Below, piece after piece: positions 17,978 through 26,112 of a stretch of DNA of 46,818 bases. A model generated the notes under the pieces. That model had not been told where the DNA came from. It did not search any database and saw only the letters and a program-made list of their open reading frames with translations. The position numbers and the translations under genes were made by a program. Each line of letters opens with the position of its first letter. Position 1 is the stretch's first letter. Origin of the DNA: Planctomycetia bacterium (GTDB lineage: Bacteria; Planctomycetota; Planctomycetia; Gemmatales; Gemmataceae); the NCBI GenBank assembly GCA_005808665.1, contig SYLG01000129.1:1-46818 (forward strand). The letters run 5' to 3'.

Positions 17978-19435
17978 TTAGACCAAGACCCCGTTAATGA
18001 CACTCCCATGGACATCGGTAAGGCGCCTTTCGATACCATTGTGGTACCAGCTTAGGCGTTCATGATTGAGTCCCAAAAGGTGCAGGATCGTGGCATGGAG
18101 GTCATAAATGGTTGCACTATCCACAATTGCCTGGTGGCCGAATTCATCGGTGGCACCATGGCTATGTCCTTTTTTTACCCCCGCCCCGGCCATGAAAACG
18201 GTAAAGCCTTTTGGGTTGTGGTCCCGGCCACTGGCTCCTTTTTGGAAGGTTGGCATACGGCCAAATTCCGTTACCCAGACCACAAGTGTTCGTTCGAGCA
18301 TTCCACGATTTTTCAAGTCCTGTAACAGCCTTGCACAGGCCCGGTCGAGAATCCTGGCGTGAATGGGATATTGTGCTTTAATGGTTTTATGGCCATCCCA
18401 ATTGCCAACCCCCTCCCCCATGGCATAGGAGCCATTGAAAAGTTCCACAAATCGGACACCATTTTCCAGAAGCCTTCTGGCCAAGACACAGTTTTTGGCG
18501 AAACCAGCTACATCGGGATCCGGGTCAAATGCACCGTAGGATTCAAGCAAAGCCTTGGGCTCCCTTGTCAAATCAGCCACCTTGGTGGCTTCAATCTGCA
18601 TTTTTGCGGCCAGTTCAAGGCTGGCGATCCGGGCTGCCAATTCACTATCCAGGGGTCGCGCATCAAAATGTTTTTTATTGAGCAAATCAAGCAATTGACG
18701 AGAGGCACGGTCGGCCTGTTCGGACATTCCCCCGGGACGCAGAAGGTGAGGAATGGGCTTGGACGCATTCATGGGAGTGCCCTGGAAAACCGCTGGGAGG
18801 AAGGCACTGGACCAATTGTTGGAACCTACCTGAGGCACCCCACGAGGATCGGGAATTGCAACAAAAGCCGGTAGGGAAGCACATTCGCTACCCAGGGCAT
18901 AGCTTGCCCATGCACCAAGGCTTGGAAACCCATCCAATGTATAGCCCGTGCTCATTTGGTTTTCACCTGGTCCATGGGTATTGCTTTTGGCGGTCATGGA
19001 ATGAATGAAACATAATTCATCTACAAGAGACCCCATATGAGGCAAAAGGTCAGAGGTCATTTTGCCGCATTGCCCGCGTGGTCTGAAAAGCCATTGGGGA
19101 CGGGTCAAGGCTCCCTGTTCACCTTGAAAAGTAATTAACTTGCCAGAACCAGGCATCGACTGGCCATCCCGTTTTTCCAATTCCGGTTTGTAATCAAATG
19201 TGTCTACCTGACTTACTGCACCTGAACAAAAAATCAGAAGGACCTGGTCCGCTTTGGGGACAAGTGGGGCCGGCCTTGGTGAGGAGGGCAACTCGGACCG
19301 GATAACCGGGCGGTAGGGTTGGGTCGCCCCGTTGCTATTGGGCAAAAGTCCCAGAAGTGCGGTGGATGCCAACCCTGTTCTGGTCAGGTCAAGAAAGTCC
19401 CTCCGGGATCCAAGTCCCCGGGAAAAATTGTTCAT
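17978..19435 (-). CDS. DUF1501 family protein (second copy), partner of the DUF1553 protein
   Basis: A 485-aa member of DUF1501. A twin-arginine-like start (GSRRDFLDLTRTGLASTALL) indicates export by Tat. Family motifs are LLIFCSGAVSQVDTFDYKPE near residue 66, NWDGHKTIKAQYPIHARILD in the middle, and VVWVTEFGRMPTFQKGASGR with DHNPKGFTVFMAGAG near the C terminus. It begins 21 nt after the stop of the cytochrome/DUF1549/DUF1553 gene, the standard planctomycete pair, so the two products probably work together in the periplasm. The reaction is not known. Confidence 0.92.
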   Translation of the reverse strand: MNNFSRGLGSRRDFLDLTRTGLASTALLGLLPNSNGATQPYRPVIRSELPSSPRPAPLVPKADQVLLIFCSGAVSQVDTFDYKPELEKRDGQSMPGSGKLITFQGEQGALTRPQWLFRPRGQCGKMTSDLLPHMGSLVDELCFIHSMTAKSNTHGPGENQMSTGYTLDGFPSLGAWASYALGSECASLPAFVAIPDPRGVPQVGSNNWSSAFLPAVFQGTPMNASKPIPHLLRPGGMSEQADRASRQLLDLLNKKHFDARPLDSELAARIASLELAAKMQIEATKVADLTREPKALLESYGAFDPDPDVAGFAKNCVLARRLLENGVRFVELFNGSYAMGEGVGNWDGHKTIKAQYPIHARILDRACARLLQDLKNRGMLERTLVVWVTEFGRMPTFQKGASGRDHNPKGFTVFMAGAGVKKGHSHGATDEFGHQAIVDSATIYDLHATILHLLGLNHERLSWYHNGIERRLTDVHGSVINGVLV

Positions 19436-19456
19436 GGATTCGGTCCCATTTACGGT

Positions 19457-22400
19457 TTAGTCTGGGTGGAGGAATTCATTGGAAGCCAAAATGGCCCGGC
19501 AGAAGGCTGCTGGCCCGATCGTTGTATACACAACAAGAGCAGATGCCAATTCTCCGGAATCAGGTTCTCTTTGATACGCCAGATGGAAGGCGCGTCTGAC
19601 TTGGGTTGAAGGGGAATCTGCTTCCTTGGCGAGGCGATCAGAGAAAATTCGGGCTTGATCATTCAGAAAACCACTGTTGAGCAATCCCAAAGATTGCAGG
19701 GGATTGGTCGAAAGGGTTCGCTTTGGGGTAATCTGTCCGGCATCAGGGCAATCAAATACCCCAAAAACATCATCAAGTTGCATCCTTGGTTTGGATTGAT
19801 AAACCATTCGCCTCCATTCGGGGGGCCCGAAAGTCGCTTTGGATCGATACACTTTTACATAATTGGAGTTGGGTTCAAAAAGGTCAAAACCAGGGCCGCC
19901 CCCTTCATCACGGAGATTTCCCGAAACAAAAAGGATCGAATCGCGAATTCCTTCGGCCTCAAGGCGGCGTGAGGGAAAGCGCCACAAAAGCCTGGTTTGG
20001 GCGTCTGCGGCCAGCCCGGTGGCCGTGATTTGTGATGATTGGTTGTAGGCCCGGCTGGTAACAATCAATCTTTGAATGTGTTTTAGCGACCAAGGCTTGG
20101 CGACCTCCCCATGCAAAAGGAATTGTGGATGGATCAATTCCATGGCCAGCCAATCCAGGAGTTCGGGATGGGTTGGCCTGGCTCCATTTTTGCCAAAGTC
20201 GCTTGGTGTTGCCACAATACCGGTGCCAAAATGGAATTGCCAAAGGCGGTTAACGATAACTCTTGCCGTAAGCGGATTTTTCGGGGAGGCAATCCAACGG
20301 GCCAAAGCCATGCGCCTATTTGCTTCAGAGGTGTTTGGCAGTAATTGGAAGGGCTGTCCAATGCGATCAAACGAACCAGGGGCAATTTCCTGACGAGGTT
20401 CCATGGGATCGCCACGAAAGAGTAGCCGCGTGGGACCAGGCTGGACAAAAGTGCCCACATAGCCCCGACTGGAATTACCTCTTGAGGATACCTCTGACCG
20501 GATTTTCTGATATTCCCTGATTCGGTCGGCTACCTGGTTTCGGTCAACCTTAATAGGGTTAAACTGTAGGGACGGACCATCCGGAGAACCAGGTTTGGCA
20601 CGGTCGGAGGAGTCGGCTATAACCGCCATAATACCAGGGGAAACTCCCGCTTCAATGCGATACCCGGTCATCACCCTATCCAAAAATTTGGGGGGATTGG
20701 TTCGATCCCGGCTCCATTGAATTTGATGGATGGGGACAGGTTTTGGAAGTTGAAATTCCACCCAAACCCCGTTTACCCTGTCCCCAATCCAACTTTTTTC
20801 GTTGCCATAATGGCCATCGTTTATCTGTTCAAGTTTGTGAAAGGGGTGGGGAGGAAACGATCCCGATGCTTTCACAAGTACACCACGATTTTTGTGTAAT
20901 AAATTGACATCCGGGTCGATGGGACCAAATGCCTCCACCTCGTCAAGGCAAGGCTCGGAACCATTTGTGGAATTAATTGTGATTCGAATCCGGTCGGCAA
21001 GAACCGGGGAGAAAGCTTCCAGGTTTTTGCCCGTTTGAACCGGACTCCTAAGAATAATGGAACGATTTTCCCGACTGTTGGAAGGAGGTGATTCGATAGC
21101 TAACTGTTGAAGGACTAATAAGTCTGCACTTGTAAAAGAGTCATCCGGACCAGCTTGAAGCAAGATTGCGGACCGCTTATTCAAACGAACGATTCCAAAA
21201 CGGGAAAGTCCGCTCCAAAGGGGTTTTTGCAGAACCAGGGAATTTGGGTCTGTCAAATGCTGTTGGTTAAGGATACCCAATTCCCGACGGTCATTAGTCG
21301 TTTGAATGTCCCCATCCCAATCAAGCAACAATTTAGCTTGGGTAGTGTGGGTGTTCCACCCGGCACCCCAACTATAACCGAGTGAAAACTCACCCGTCAC
21401 GCCGGGACGATAGGCGGCAACAATTTTATCCCTGACCTTGGACCAATAGGCATACCCCGTTCCAAGGGTGGGCAAATGGTTCAAATCTCCTTCGTAGGAT
21501 CCTTCACCCTTACCTGAACCAAGGGAATATGCAGCTATTCCCAGAGGTGGGATAAGGGGTTCAAAGGTTGGAGTGACGGATTTGGCAGGAAAAATCCATA
21601 TGGTCTTTCCAGGCCTTGCCAAAACCCTCTGGGAATTCAATGCGTCCTCCAAAACGACCAGGCGTTTATTCAGTGCGATCAATTCCTTAGCCTTTGAAAC
21701 ATTCGGGGGCAAATCCCTCTCGCCACTGATTACTCCCTCAAAAACGGCCTTGATTCGGTGATAATCCTCATGGCTTACCGGGTCGAATTTATGGGAATGA
21801 CACCTGGCACAGCCCCCGGTGATTCCCAAAAAAGTGGAGGTGGTCGTTGCAACCATATCGTGGAGTTCATCCGCCCGTTGTTGGCGTGTAAGGCTTTCAT
21901 CGGGACTTTTCACCGCATCCCATGGCCCCCCTACCAAAAAACCAGTTCCTTCCGGATGCCCCACCTGTTCCCCAGCGAGTTGAGCAATGACAAATTGGTC
22001 GTAGGGAAGGTCCTTATTGATGCAATCAATTACCCAATCCCGGTACACCCAGGCGGTGGGACGCGCTGTATTGGTTTCAAAACCATTGCTTTCCGCAAAA
22101 CGAACTACATCCAACCAGTGCCTGGCCCACCGCTCGCCATGGGCTTTGGAAGCCAAATAGTTTTCAACAAGTCGGGCAAAAGCATCGGGTGATGTGTCGC
22201 CCTCAAAAGCCGATATTTCCTCCGGTGTAGGGGGGAGGCCAACCAAGCCGAATTTGAGTCTCCTGATTTGGGTCCGTTTGTCCGCTGGAAGACTATAATC
22301 AAGCCCCTTTTCTGATAGTTTTTGATGCAAAAAAGCATCCAGGGGATGTTCCGAGCCAATTCCTTTTGGTACCGATGGCCGAATGGGTTGGGCAAGGGAC

Positions 22401-22759
22401 CAAAAAAGATCGGTTTTTGGACCGGCTCGCAGGGTGGCAAGGCTTTTGGAGAGATCGTCTATTTCCTTTGAAGAAAAACGGGGGCCCTTGGGGGGCATTG
22501 CGCCCTCTTCGGAAGGCATTCGTTTTAGCCTTTTGATAATTTCTGAAATGGCATGGCCCGAATCACCCCCCGCCAATAATCCCTCTTGGGTGTCAAGTGC
22601 CAGACCACCCCGTTTTTTTTCCGCCTGATGGCAAGGAAAACACCTTTGGGAAAGGGTAGGTAAAATGTTTGACCACCCGTAAGGTGGGGCGGATTGGCCG
22701 ATGGCGGTTAGGTGCCATGGAAAAACCAAAACCAAAGCAAGAATAAACGGTGGTTTCAC
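19457..22759 (-). CDS. Planctomycete cytochrome C / DUF1549 / DUF1553 protein
   Basis: An exported protein of about 1100 aa. I start at the GTG at 22759, because the residues after it form a signal peptide (VKPPFILALVLVFPWHL) and a longer frame would run into the neighbouring methyltransferase gene. A haem-binding CFPCH (Cys40, Cys43, His44) marks the Planctomycete-type cytochrome domain. DUF1549 follows (about 135-340) and contains a second CxxCH at 317-321 (GGCARCHSHKFDP). A beta-rich insert of about 450 residues contains a discoidin-like segment (WVEFQLPKPVPIHQIQWSRD). DUF1553 ends the protein, with ARVIVNRLWQFHFGTG and SRAYNQSS. The family is thought to be periplasmic and redox-linked, but its substrate is unknown. 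It forms an operon with the DUF1501 gene. Confidence 0.93.
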   Translation of the reverse strand: MKPPFILALVLVFPWHLTAIGQSAPPYGWSNILPTLSQRCFPCHQAEKKRGGLALDTQEGLLAGGDSGHAISEIIKRLKRMPSEEGAMPPKGPRFSSKEIDDLSKSLATLRAGPKTDLFWSLAQPIRPSVPKGIGSEHPLDAFLHQKLSEKGLDYSLPADKRTQIRRLKFGLVGLPPTPEEISAFEGDTSPDAFARLVENYLASKAHGERWARHWLDVVRFAESNGFETNTARPTAWVYRDWVIDCINKDLPYDQFVIAQLAGEQVGHPEGTGFLVGGPWDAVKSPDESLTRQQRADELHDMVATTTSTFLGITGGCARCHSHKFDPVSHEDYHRIKAVFEGVISGERDLPPNVSKAKELIALNKRLVVLEDALNSQRVLARPGKTIWIFPAKSVTPTFEPLIPPLGIAAYSLGSGKGEGSYEGDLNHLPTLGTGYAYWSKVRDKIVAAYRPGVTGEFSLGYSWGAGWNTHTTQAKLLLDWDGDIQTTNDRRELGILNQQHLTDPNSLVLQKPLWSGLSRFGIVRLNKRSAILLQAGPDDSFTSADLLVLQQLAIESPPSNSRENRSIILRSPVQTGKNLEAFSPVLADRIRITINSTNGSEPCLDEVEAFGPIDPDVNLLHKNRGVLVKASGSFPPHPFHKLEQINDGHYGNEKSWIGDRVNGVWVEFQLPKPVPIHQIQWSRDRTNPPKFLDRVMTGYRIEAGVSPGIMAVIADSSDRAKPGSPDGPSLQFNPIKVDRNQVADRIREYQKIRSEVSSRGNSSRGYVGTFVQPGPTRLLFRGDPMEPRQEIAPGSFDRIGQPFQLLPNTSEANRRMALARWIASPKNPLTARVIVNRLWQFHFGTGIVATPSDFGKNGARPTHPELLDWLAMELIHPQFLLHGEVAKPWSLKHIQRLIVTSRAYNQSSQITATGLAADAQTRLLWRFPSRRLEAEGIRDSILFVSGNLRDEGGGPGFDLFEPNSNYVKVYRSKATFGPPEWRRMVYQSKPRMQLDDVFGVFDCPDAGQITPKRTLSTNPLQSLGLLNSGFLNDQARIFSDRLAKEADSPSTQVRRAFHLAYQREPDSGELASALVVYTTIGPAAFCRAILASNEFLHPD

Positions 22760-22869
22760 GGAGGCAAACCCAAGGTAGGTTAACGGGTTTGAAATCTGGA
22801 CCTTCAATCCAATTGTACAAGAATTGCCAAACCGCTGGAAAGGGGAAATCGAACGCAAAGCCGGTTGGT

Positions 22870-23367
22870 TCAAAGCATGGAAAACTCCCATTCGCAACGG
22901 AGGAGCTTGGGTTTCCATTCTATCCCGCCGGTAAATCCACAGATGCGTCCATTGGCCCCCAACACCCGATGGCATGGAATCAGGAGGCACCAATGATTGG
23001 ATGCACAAGCCCTGGCAACGGCTCTGGATGCCGTGGGGCGACCCATTTTTTTTGCAATTTCCCCATAGGCTTCGGTTTCACCGACCGGGATCCGGACAAG
23101 GAGTTCCCAGACTTTTTTTTGCCAAGCCGTAGGTTCCAAAACCAGGGGAATATGAGCCGGGGCGGGCAGGGTTGGCCATTTTTCAAGAAACGCCACCAAG
23201 GGTTGAAATGGATCAAGGAGGCGGGAATTACCCTTGGGACATGGAATCGTACTCAATCGAATTTCATGGATCCCGGCAGCGGAAACATGGATGTCCACCC
23301 GGCCCAGGGGAAATGGCAAGGAACAAGTCGCTATTTCGATGGATTTAGGCGGTTTTACGAAATTCAT
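22870..23367 (-). CDS. ogt: Methylated-DNA--protein-cysteine S-methyltransferase (MGMT/Ogt)
   Basis: A 165-aa suicide repair protein that removes methyl groups from O6-methylguanine (and O4-methylthymine) in DNA. The DNA-binding helix region PTASRAVARACASN (111-124) is followed by the acceptor motif IPCHRV with Cys132, then GANGRICGFTGGIEWK. The residue after the conserved Asn is His (NHW) instead of the usual Pro, a small variation. AAGGA lies 8 nt before the ATG. The first 23 nt overlap the end of the glycosyltransferase gene, so translation is likely coupled. The DUF1553 gene starts 110 nt further on. Confidence 0.94.
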   Translation of the reverse strand: MNFVKPPKSIEIATCSLPFPLGRVDIHVSAAGIHEIRLSTIPCPKGNSRLLDPFQPLVAFLEKWPTLPAPAHIPLVLEPTAWQKKVWELLVRIPVGETEAYGEIAKKMGRPTASRAVARACASNHWCLLIPCHRVLGANGRICGFTGGIEWKPKLLRCEWEFSML

Positions 23368-24136
23368 GGAGCGTTTCCTTGGGCAAACGGTTCAATGGAG
23401 CCAAAGGAGGGCCCCCCAAAAACCGGGGAACCGCCAAATAGAGGAGCATGGCAAGAGACCGGACACACTCCTTGAGATTTACTTTGGAGGCACCTTGTCT
23501 GCGATCAGCAAAAAGGATGGGAGTTTCACCGATTCTGGCCCCGGCCCGGTGGCACCTCAGAAGCATTTCCTCCTGGAACGAATATCCTACCGAAAGAAGA
23601 TGGTCAAGATCGACTCTTTCCAAATAGTACCTTTTATAGGCACGGTAGCCCCCGCTATTATCCCTGGCGGGGAGACGGTGGAGTACACGAACCAGGCAGT
23701 TTACGGCCTTGCTTAAAAACCGGCGGAGCAAGGGCCAATCTTTGGTCCCACCCCCGACAATATAACGCGAACCAATCATCACATCGAATTCGCAAAGACC
23801 TGCCAACAACCGGGGAAGCACCGCAGGATCATGACTCAGGTCTGCATCCATGGTGACCAGGACCCCAAATCCTTCATGCAAGGCATATTTCATGGCGGCA
23901 ACCATTGCAGTACCCAAGCCAAGTTTCCCAGGTCGATGGATAATGGCAATTCGTCCCATTGTTTTTGCCAGCTGCTCTGCTAACTGACCTGTTCCATCAG
24001 GAGAATTATCATCGATCACCAAAATGTGTGAGGTAGGGGCATGAAGCCTTAATTGGGAAAGCAACAAAGGCAGATTTTCCCGTTCGTTGTAGGTTGCTAC
24101 AGCGATTAACGAGGACACGCCGTGGGTAGGCTTCAT
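23345..24136 (-). CDS. Polyprenol/dolichol-phosphate mannosyltransferase-like GT2 glycosyltransferase
   Basis: A 263-aa family 2 glycosyltransferase of the DPM1 type, transferring a sugar from a nucleotide donor to a polyprenyl phosphate on the cytosolic face of the membrane. Diagnostic motifs are VATYNERENLPLLL (13-26), VIDDNSPDGTG (40-50), the metal-binding MDADLSHDP (96-104, DxD at 97-99), GSRYIVGGGTKDWP (122-135), and the acceptor-loop SFQEEML (186-192). There is no C-terminal GtrA-like membrane domain, so it is the short soluble form. The sugar could be mannose or glucose. It is the first gene of a two-gene overlap with the methyltransferase. Confidence 0.93.
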   Translation of the reverse strand: MKPTHGVSSLIAVATYNERENLPLLLSQLRLHAPTSHILVIDDNSPDGTGQLAEQLAKTMGRIAIIHRPGKLGLGTAMVAAMKYALHEGFGVLVTMDADLSHDPAVLPRLLAGLCEFDVMIGSRYIVGGGTKDWPLLRRFLSKAVNCLVRVLHRLPARDNSGGYRAYKRYYLERVDLDHLLSVGYSFQEEMLLRCHRAGARIGETPILFADRRQGASKVNLKECVRSLAMLLYLAVPRFLGGPPLAPLNRLPKETLHEFRKTA

Positions 24137-24253
24137 GAAATATCATTCCTCCAAATGGGGCATCATAAATTTTCCCCTGCCTATTAACGGGTTTTGCTGT
24201 AAAAAACCGGAGTCGGAAACCTTGCTCATCCTTTTCCAACCGGGCCTAATATC

Positions 24254-24949
24254 ATGTCAGACAACACCACCATTGCCTGTCCAAAATGTCAAACCCGCCT
24301 GATGATACCCAATGCTTCTCTTGGAGCCAAGGTCCAATGTCCAAGCTGCAAAACCGTCCTGCAAACCCAGGCTTCCAAGGGAAATAGCCCTGCCCCAATG
24401 GCAAAACCTGGGCCAAAACCACCCGTAAACACTCCTGGCAAACCGGGCATTCCTCCCCAGGCGAAAACCGCTCAAGCGGCACCTCCAAAAGAGGACAGTT
24501 TTGCCTTTCAAGGGCAGGATGAAGATGAGGGAGGGTACGGAGTAAACCGGGAGGAGGATTCCTATCGGTGCCCAAGTTGTGCCAATGAGCTTACTTCCGC
24601 CGAAGATGTGATCTGCTTAACCTGTGGTTATGACCTTCGGTCACGAACTCCTAACCGGCTGAAAAAACTCGAACACAAGGGATTTGCTGATTATGTGCTT
24701 TGGCACCTCTTGGCCAGTTTGTTTACCATCCTGATCATAGCCCTCATTGTCTGGAATGTCTTGGTTTTCACCGCCCTTCCTAGGTGGCTTGGGCCCGAGG
24801 ATAGCTGGGGAAACAGCATGGTTTCCCACGGTTTTTTCCGCCTTTGGAACACGATTTTCAGTATCGGGGCGATCTGGGTGATGGGGAAATATGCGATTGT
24901 CCGGTTCTTTTTTGAACCTCACCCCCCCGAGGTAGAAATCTTGAAATGA
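24254..24949 (+). CDS. Membrane protein with two zinc ribbons
   Basis: A 231-aa protein. The N-terminal zinc ribbon uses Cys9, Cys12, Cys29 and Cys32 in a MJ0042-like arrangement (ACPKCQTRLMIPNASLGAKV). A Pro/Ala/Gln-rich linker (40-80) and an acidic stretch lead to a second ribbon with Cys106, Cys109, Cys121 and Cys124 (YRCPSCANEL, ICLTCGYDL). Two probable transmembrane helices lie at about 148-174 and 196-218. Such zinc-ribbon membrane proteins are common in planctomycetes and have no known function. The gene is monocistronic, divergent from the glycosyltransferase, 117 nt away. Confidence 0.85.
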   Translation: MSDNTTIACPKCQTRLMIPNASLGAKVQCPSCKTVLQTQASKGNSPAPMAKPGPKPPVNTPGKPGIPPQAKTAQAAPPKEDSFAFQGQDEDEGGYGVNREEDSYRCPSCANELTSAEDVICLTCGYDLRSRTPNRLKKLEHKGFADYVLWHLLASLFTILIIALIVWNVLVFTALPRWLGPEDSWGNSMVSHGFFRLWNTIFSIGAIWVMGKYAIVRFFFEPHPPEVEILK

Positions 24950-25111
24950 GGGTACTTTAACCCGTGGGATTTACCTATTCCTTAGGAGCCTTTCCAATGG
25001 TCCCAAGCCCGGAATTAAGGTTCTCGTTCCCTGCCTGTTTGTAGGCATAATGGAGATAGTTTGGAACCTTAAAGGTACCTTAAAAGGGCAATAGGATTGG
25101 GACGGAGCACA

Positions 25112-25140
25112 AAAAAGCCCCTCGGAAATGAGGGGCTTTC
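25112..25140 (-). terminator. Rho-independent terminator of the TIGR03000 gene
   Basis: Arms 25140-25131 and 25124-25115 form a 10-bp stem with a 6-nt loop, and the minus strand then runs into T residues (25117-25112). It lies 22 nt after the gene's stop codon. On the plus strand the stem is followed by only three T, so it mainly serves the minus-strand gene. Confidence 0.88.
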
Positions 25141-25161
25141 AACCTACGAGGAAACCGTGCC

Positions 25162-25785
25162 TTAGCGACTGGCAAGGCCCGAAAATTCCCGGGACAGGTC
25201 CAGAATACTTTCCCGGCCAGCCTCGACGGAAACTTTGCGTTCAATCACTATGGAATCGTCGTCACCCTCGCGACGAGCCACAATCTCATAATGGAAAGCT
25301 TCACCTGCCGAAAGCTCAGGGGTTTTCAGGACTTGCTCGTCATTTTGTCGATGAATGAGTTGGCCATTTACATAAATCTTTACATCCATAGGGGCCTTTA
25401 CCAGAACCCTGGCAGGGGCGTCCAACAAAGCGGCTTTTCCCTTCCCAGGAGCCTGACCCTTGGGCGTTTGGTCCTTGGAAGGGGATTGAGCTTTGGGTGT
25501 TTGTCCCTTTAGGGAAACAGGGGGTTGTTGGTATTCCACAATCACCCTTTCGGTAATCATTTGGCCACCGGTGCAGCCAAAGCTTGGGCTGTAAACAACG
25601 CCGCCGCAGCAACCAAAGCAGGAACTGTAAACCACAACCGGAGGGCGGTAATAAGTCCGAACGGGAACGGCAAAGCCCCCATAACATCCATAACAACCTG
25701 AATACTCTCGAATGGGACGCAAGCGATGGGTATCAGGGGTTTCGGCCCCGGCAGTCAACAGGGTTGCAATAACCAAACTGTACAT
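25162..25785 (-). CDS. TIGR03000-type domain protein, exported, Cys/Gly/Tyr-rich
   Basis: A 207-aa protein with an N-terminal signal (MYSLVIATLLTAGAETP). Residues 30-72 are unusually rich in Cys, Gly and Tyr (YSGCYGCYGGFAVP, YSSCFGCCGGVVYS), followed by a Lys/Gln/Pro linker with PKGQAPGK-type repeats. The C-terminal 75 residues match the small planctomycete domain TIGR03000: ARVLVKAPMDVKIYVNGQLI, then ELSAGEAFHYEIVARREGDD, ending with GRESILDLS. Proteins of this kind are thought to sit at the cell surface. An ideal AAGGAG lies 8 nt before the ATG, and a strong terminator follows. The function is unknown. Confidence 0.88.
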   Translation of the reverse strand: MYSLVIATLLTAGAETPDTHRLRPIREYSGCYGCYGGFAVPVRTYYRPPVVVYSSCFGCCGGVVYSPSFGCTGGQMITERVIVEYQQPPVSLKGQTPKAQSPSKDQTPKGQAPGKGKAALLDAPARVLVKAPMDVKIYVNGQLIHRQNDEQVLKTPELSAGEAFHYEIVARREGDDDSIVIERKVSVEAGRESILDLSREFSGLASR

Positions 25786-26112
25786 GGTGATATCTCCTTG
25801 TAGCCAAAAGTGCCCTTAAACCCAGTCCAAGGCACCCATTTCGCTCATTGTATCTGCAAGAAAATAAATTGAATAGGCAATTTGAGGATTTTGAGCCAAT
25901 ATATTGAATTTTCCGCCCATTTAATCCGACAAGCAAGGTCCTTTTGGCTTCCCGTTATTGGGCTTTCAAGAGATTTGGAAACATTGGATCCTGGAGGATT
26001 TCCCCATGTTTTCCAATACCTGATTTCATCACGGTGTCCAAAGGGAAATTCTCTCGCCTTGGCAACCCGTTTCCCCTTACCATGACAATGTCCCTATTCG
26101 GAGTAGGCCTGA
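25786..26112. other. Divergent intergenic region
   Basis: This 327-nt region separates the TIGR03000 gene (minus) and the S41 protease operon (plus). It is AT-rich near 25855-25925, where promoters are expected. I see no gene, RNA or strong hairpin in it. Confidence 0.3.

Noticed and set aside
18359-18874. 171-codon plus-strand frame opposite DUF1501
   Set aside because: Antisense to a gene with clear family motifs.
22760-23008. Upstream extension of the DUF1553 gene to 23008
   Set aside because: It would overlap the methyltransferase gene by over 130 nt and put the signal peptide inside the protein; the GTG at 22759 is better.
22750-23475. 241-codon plus-strand frame
   Set aside because: It is antisense to the methyltransferase and glycosyltransferase genes, which have full sets of family motifs; composition is that of a shadow frame.
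25070-25086. AAGGTACCTT palindrome between the zinc-ribbon and TIGR03000 genes
   Set aside because: A 10-bp palindrome in the 3' region of two convergent genes, with no promoter for it to control; likely chance.
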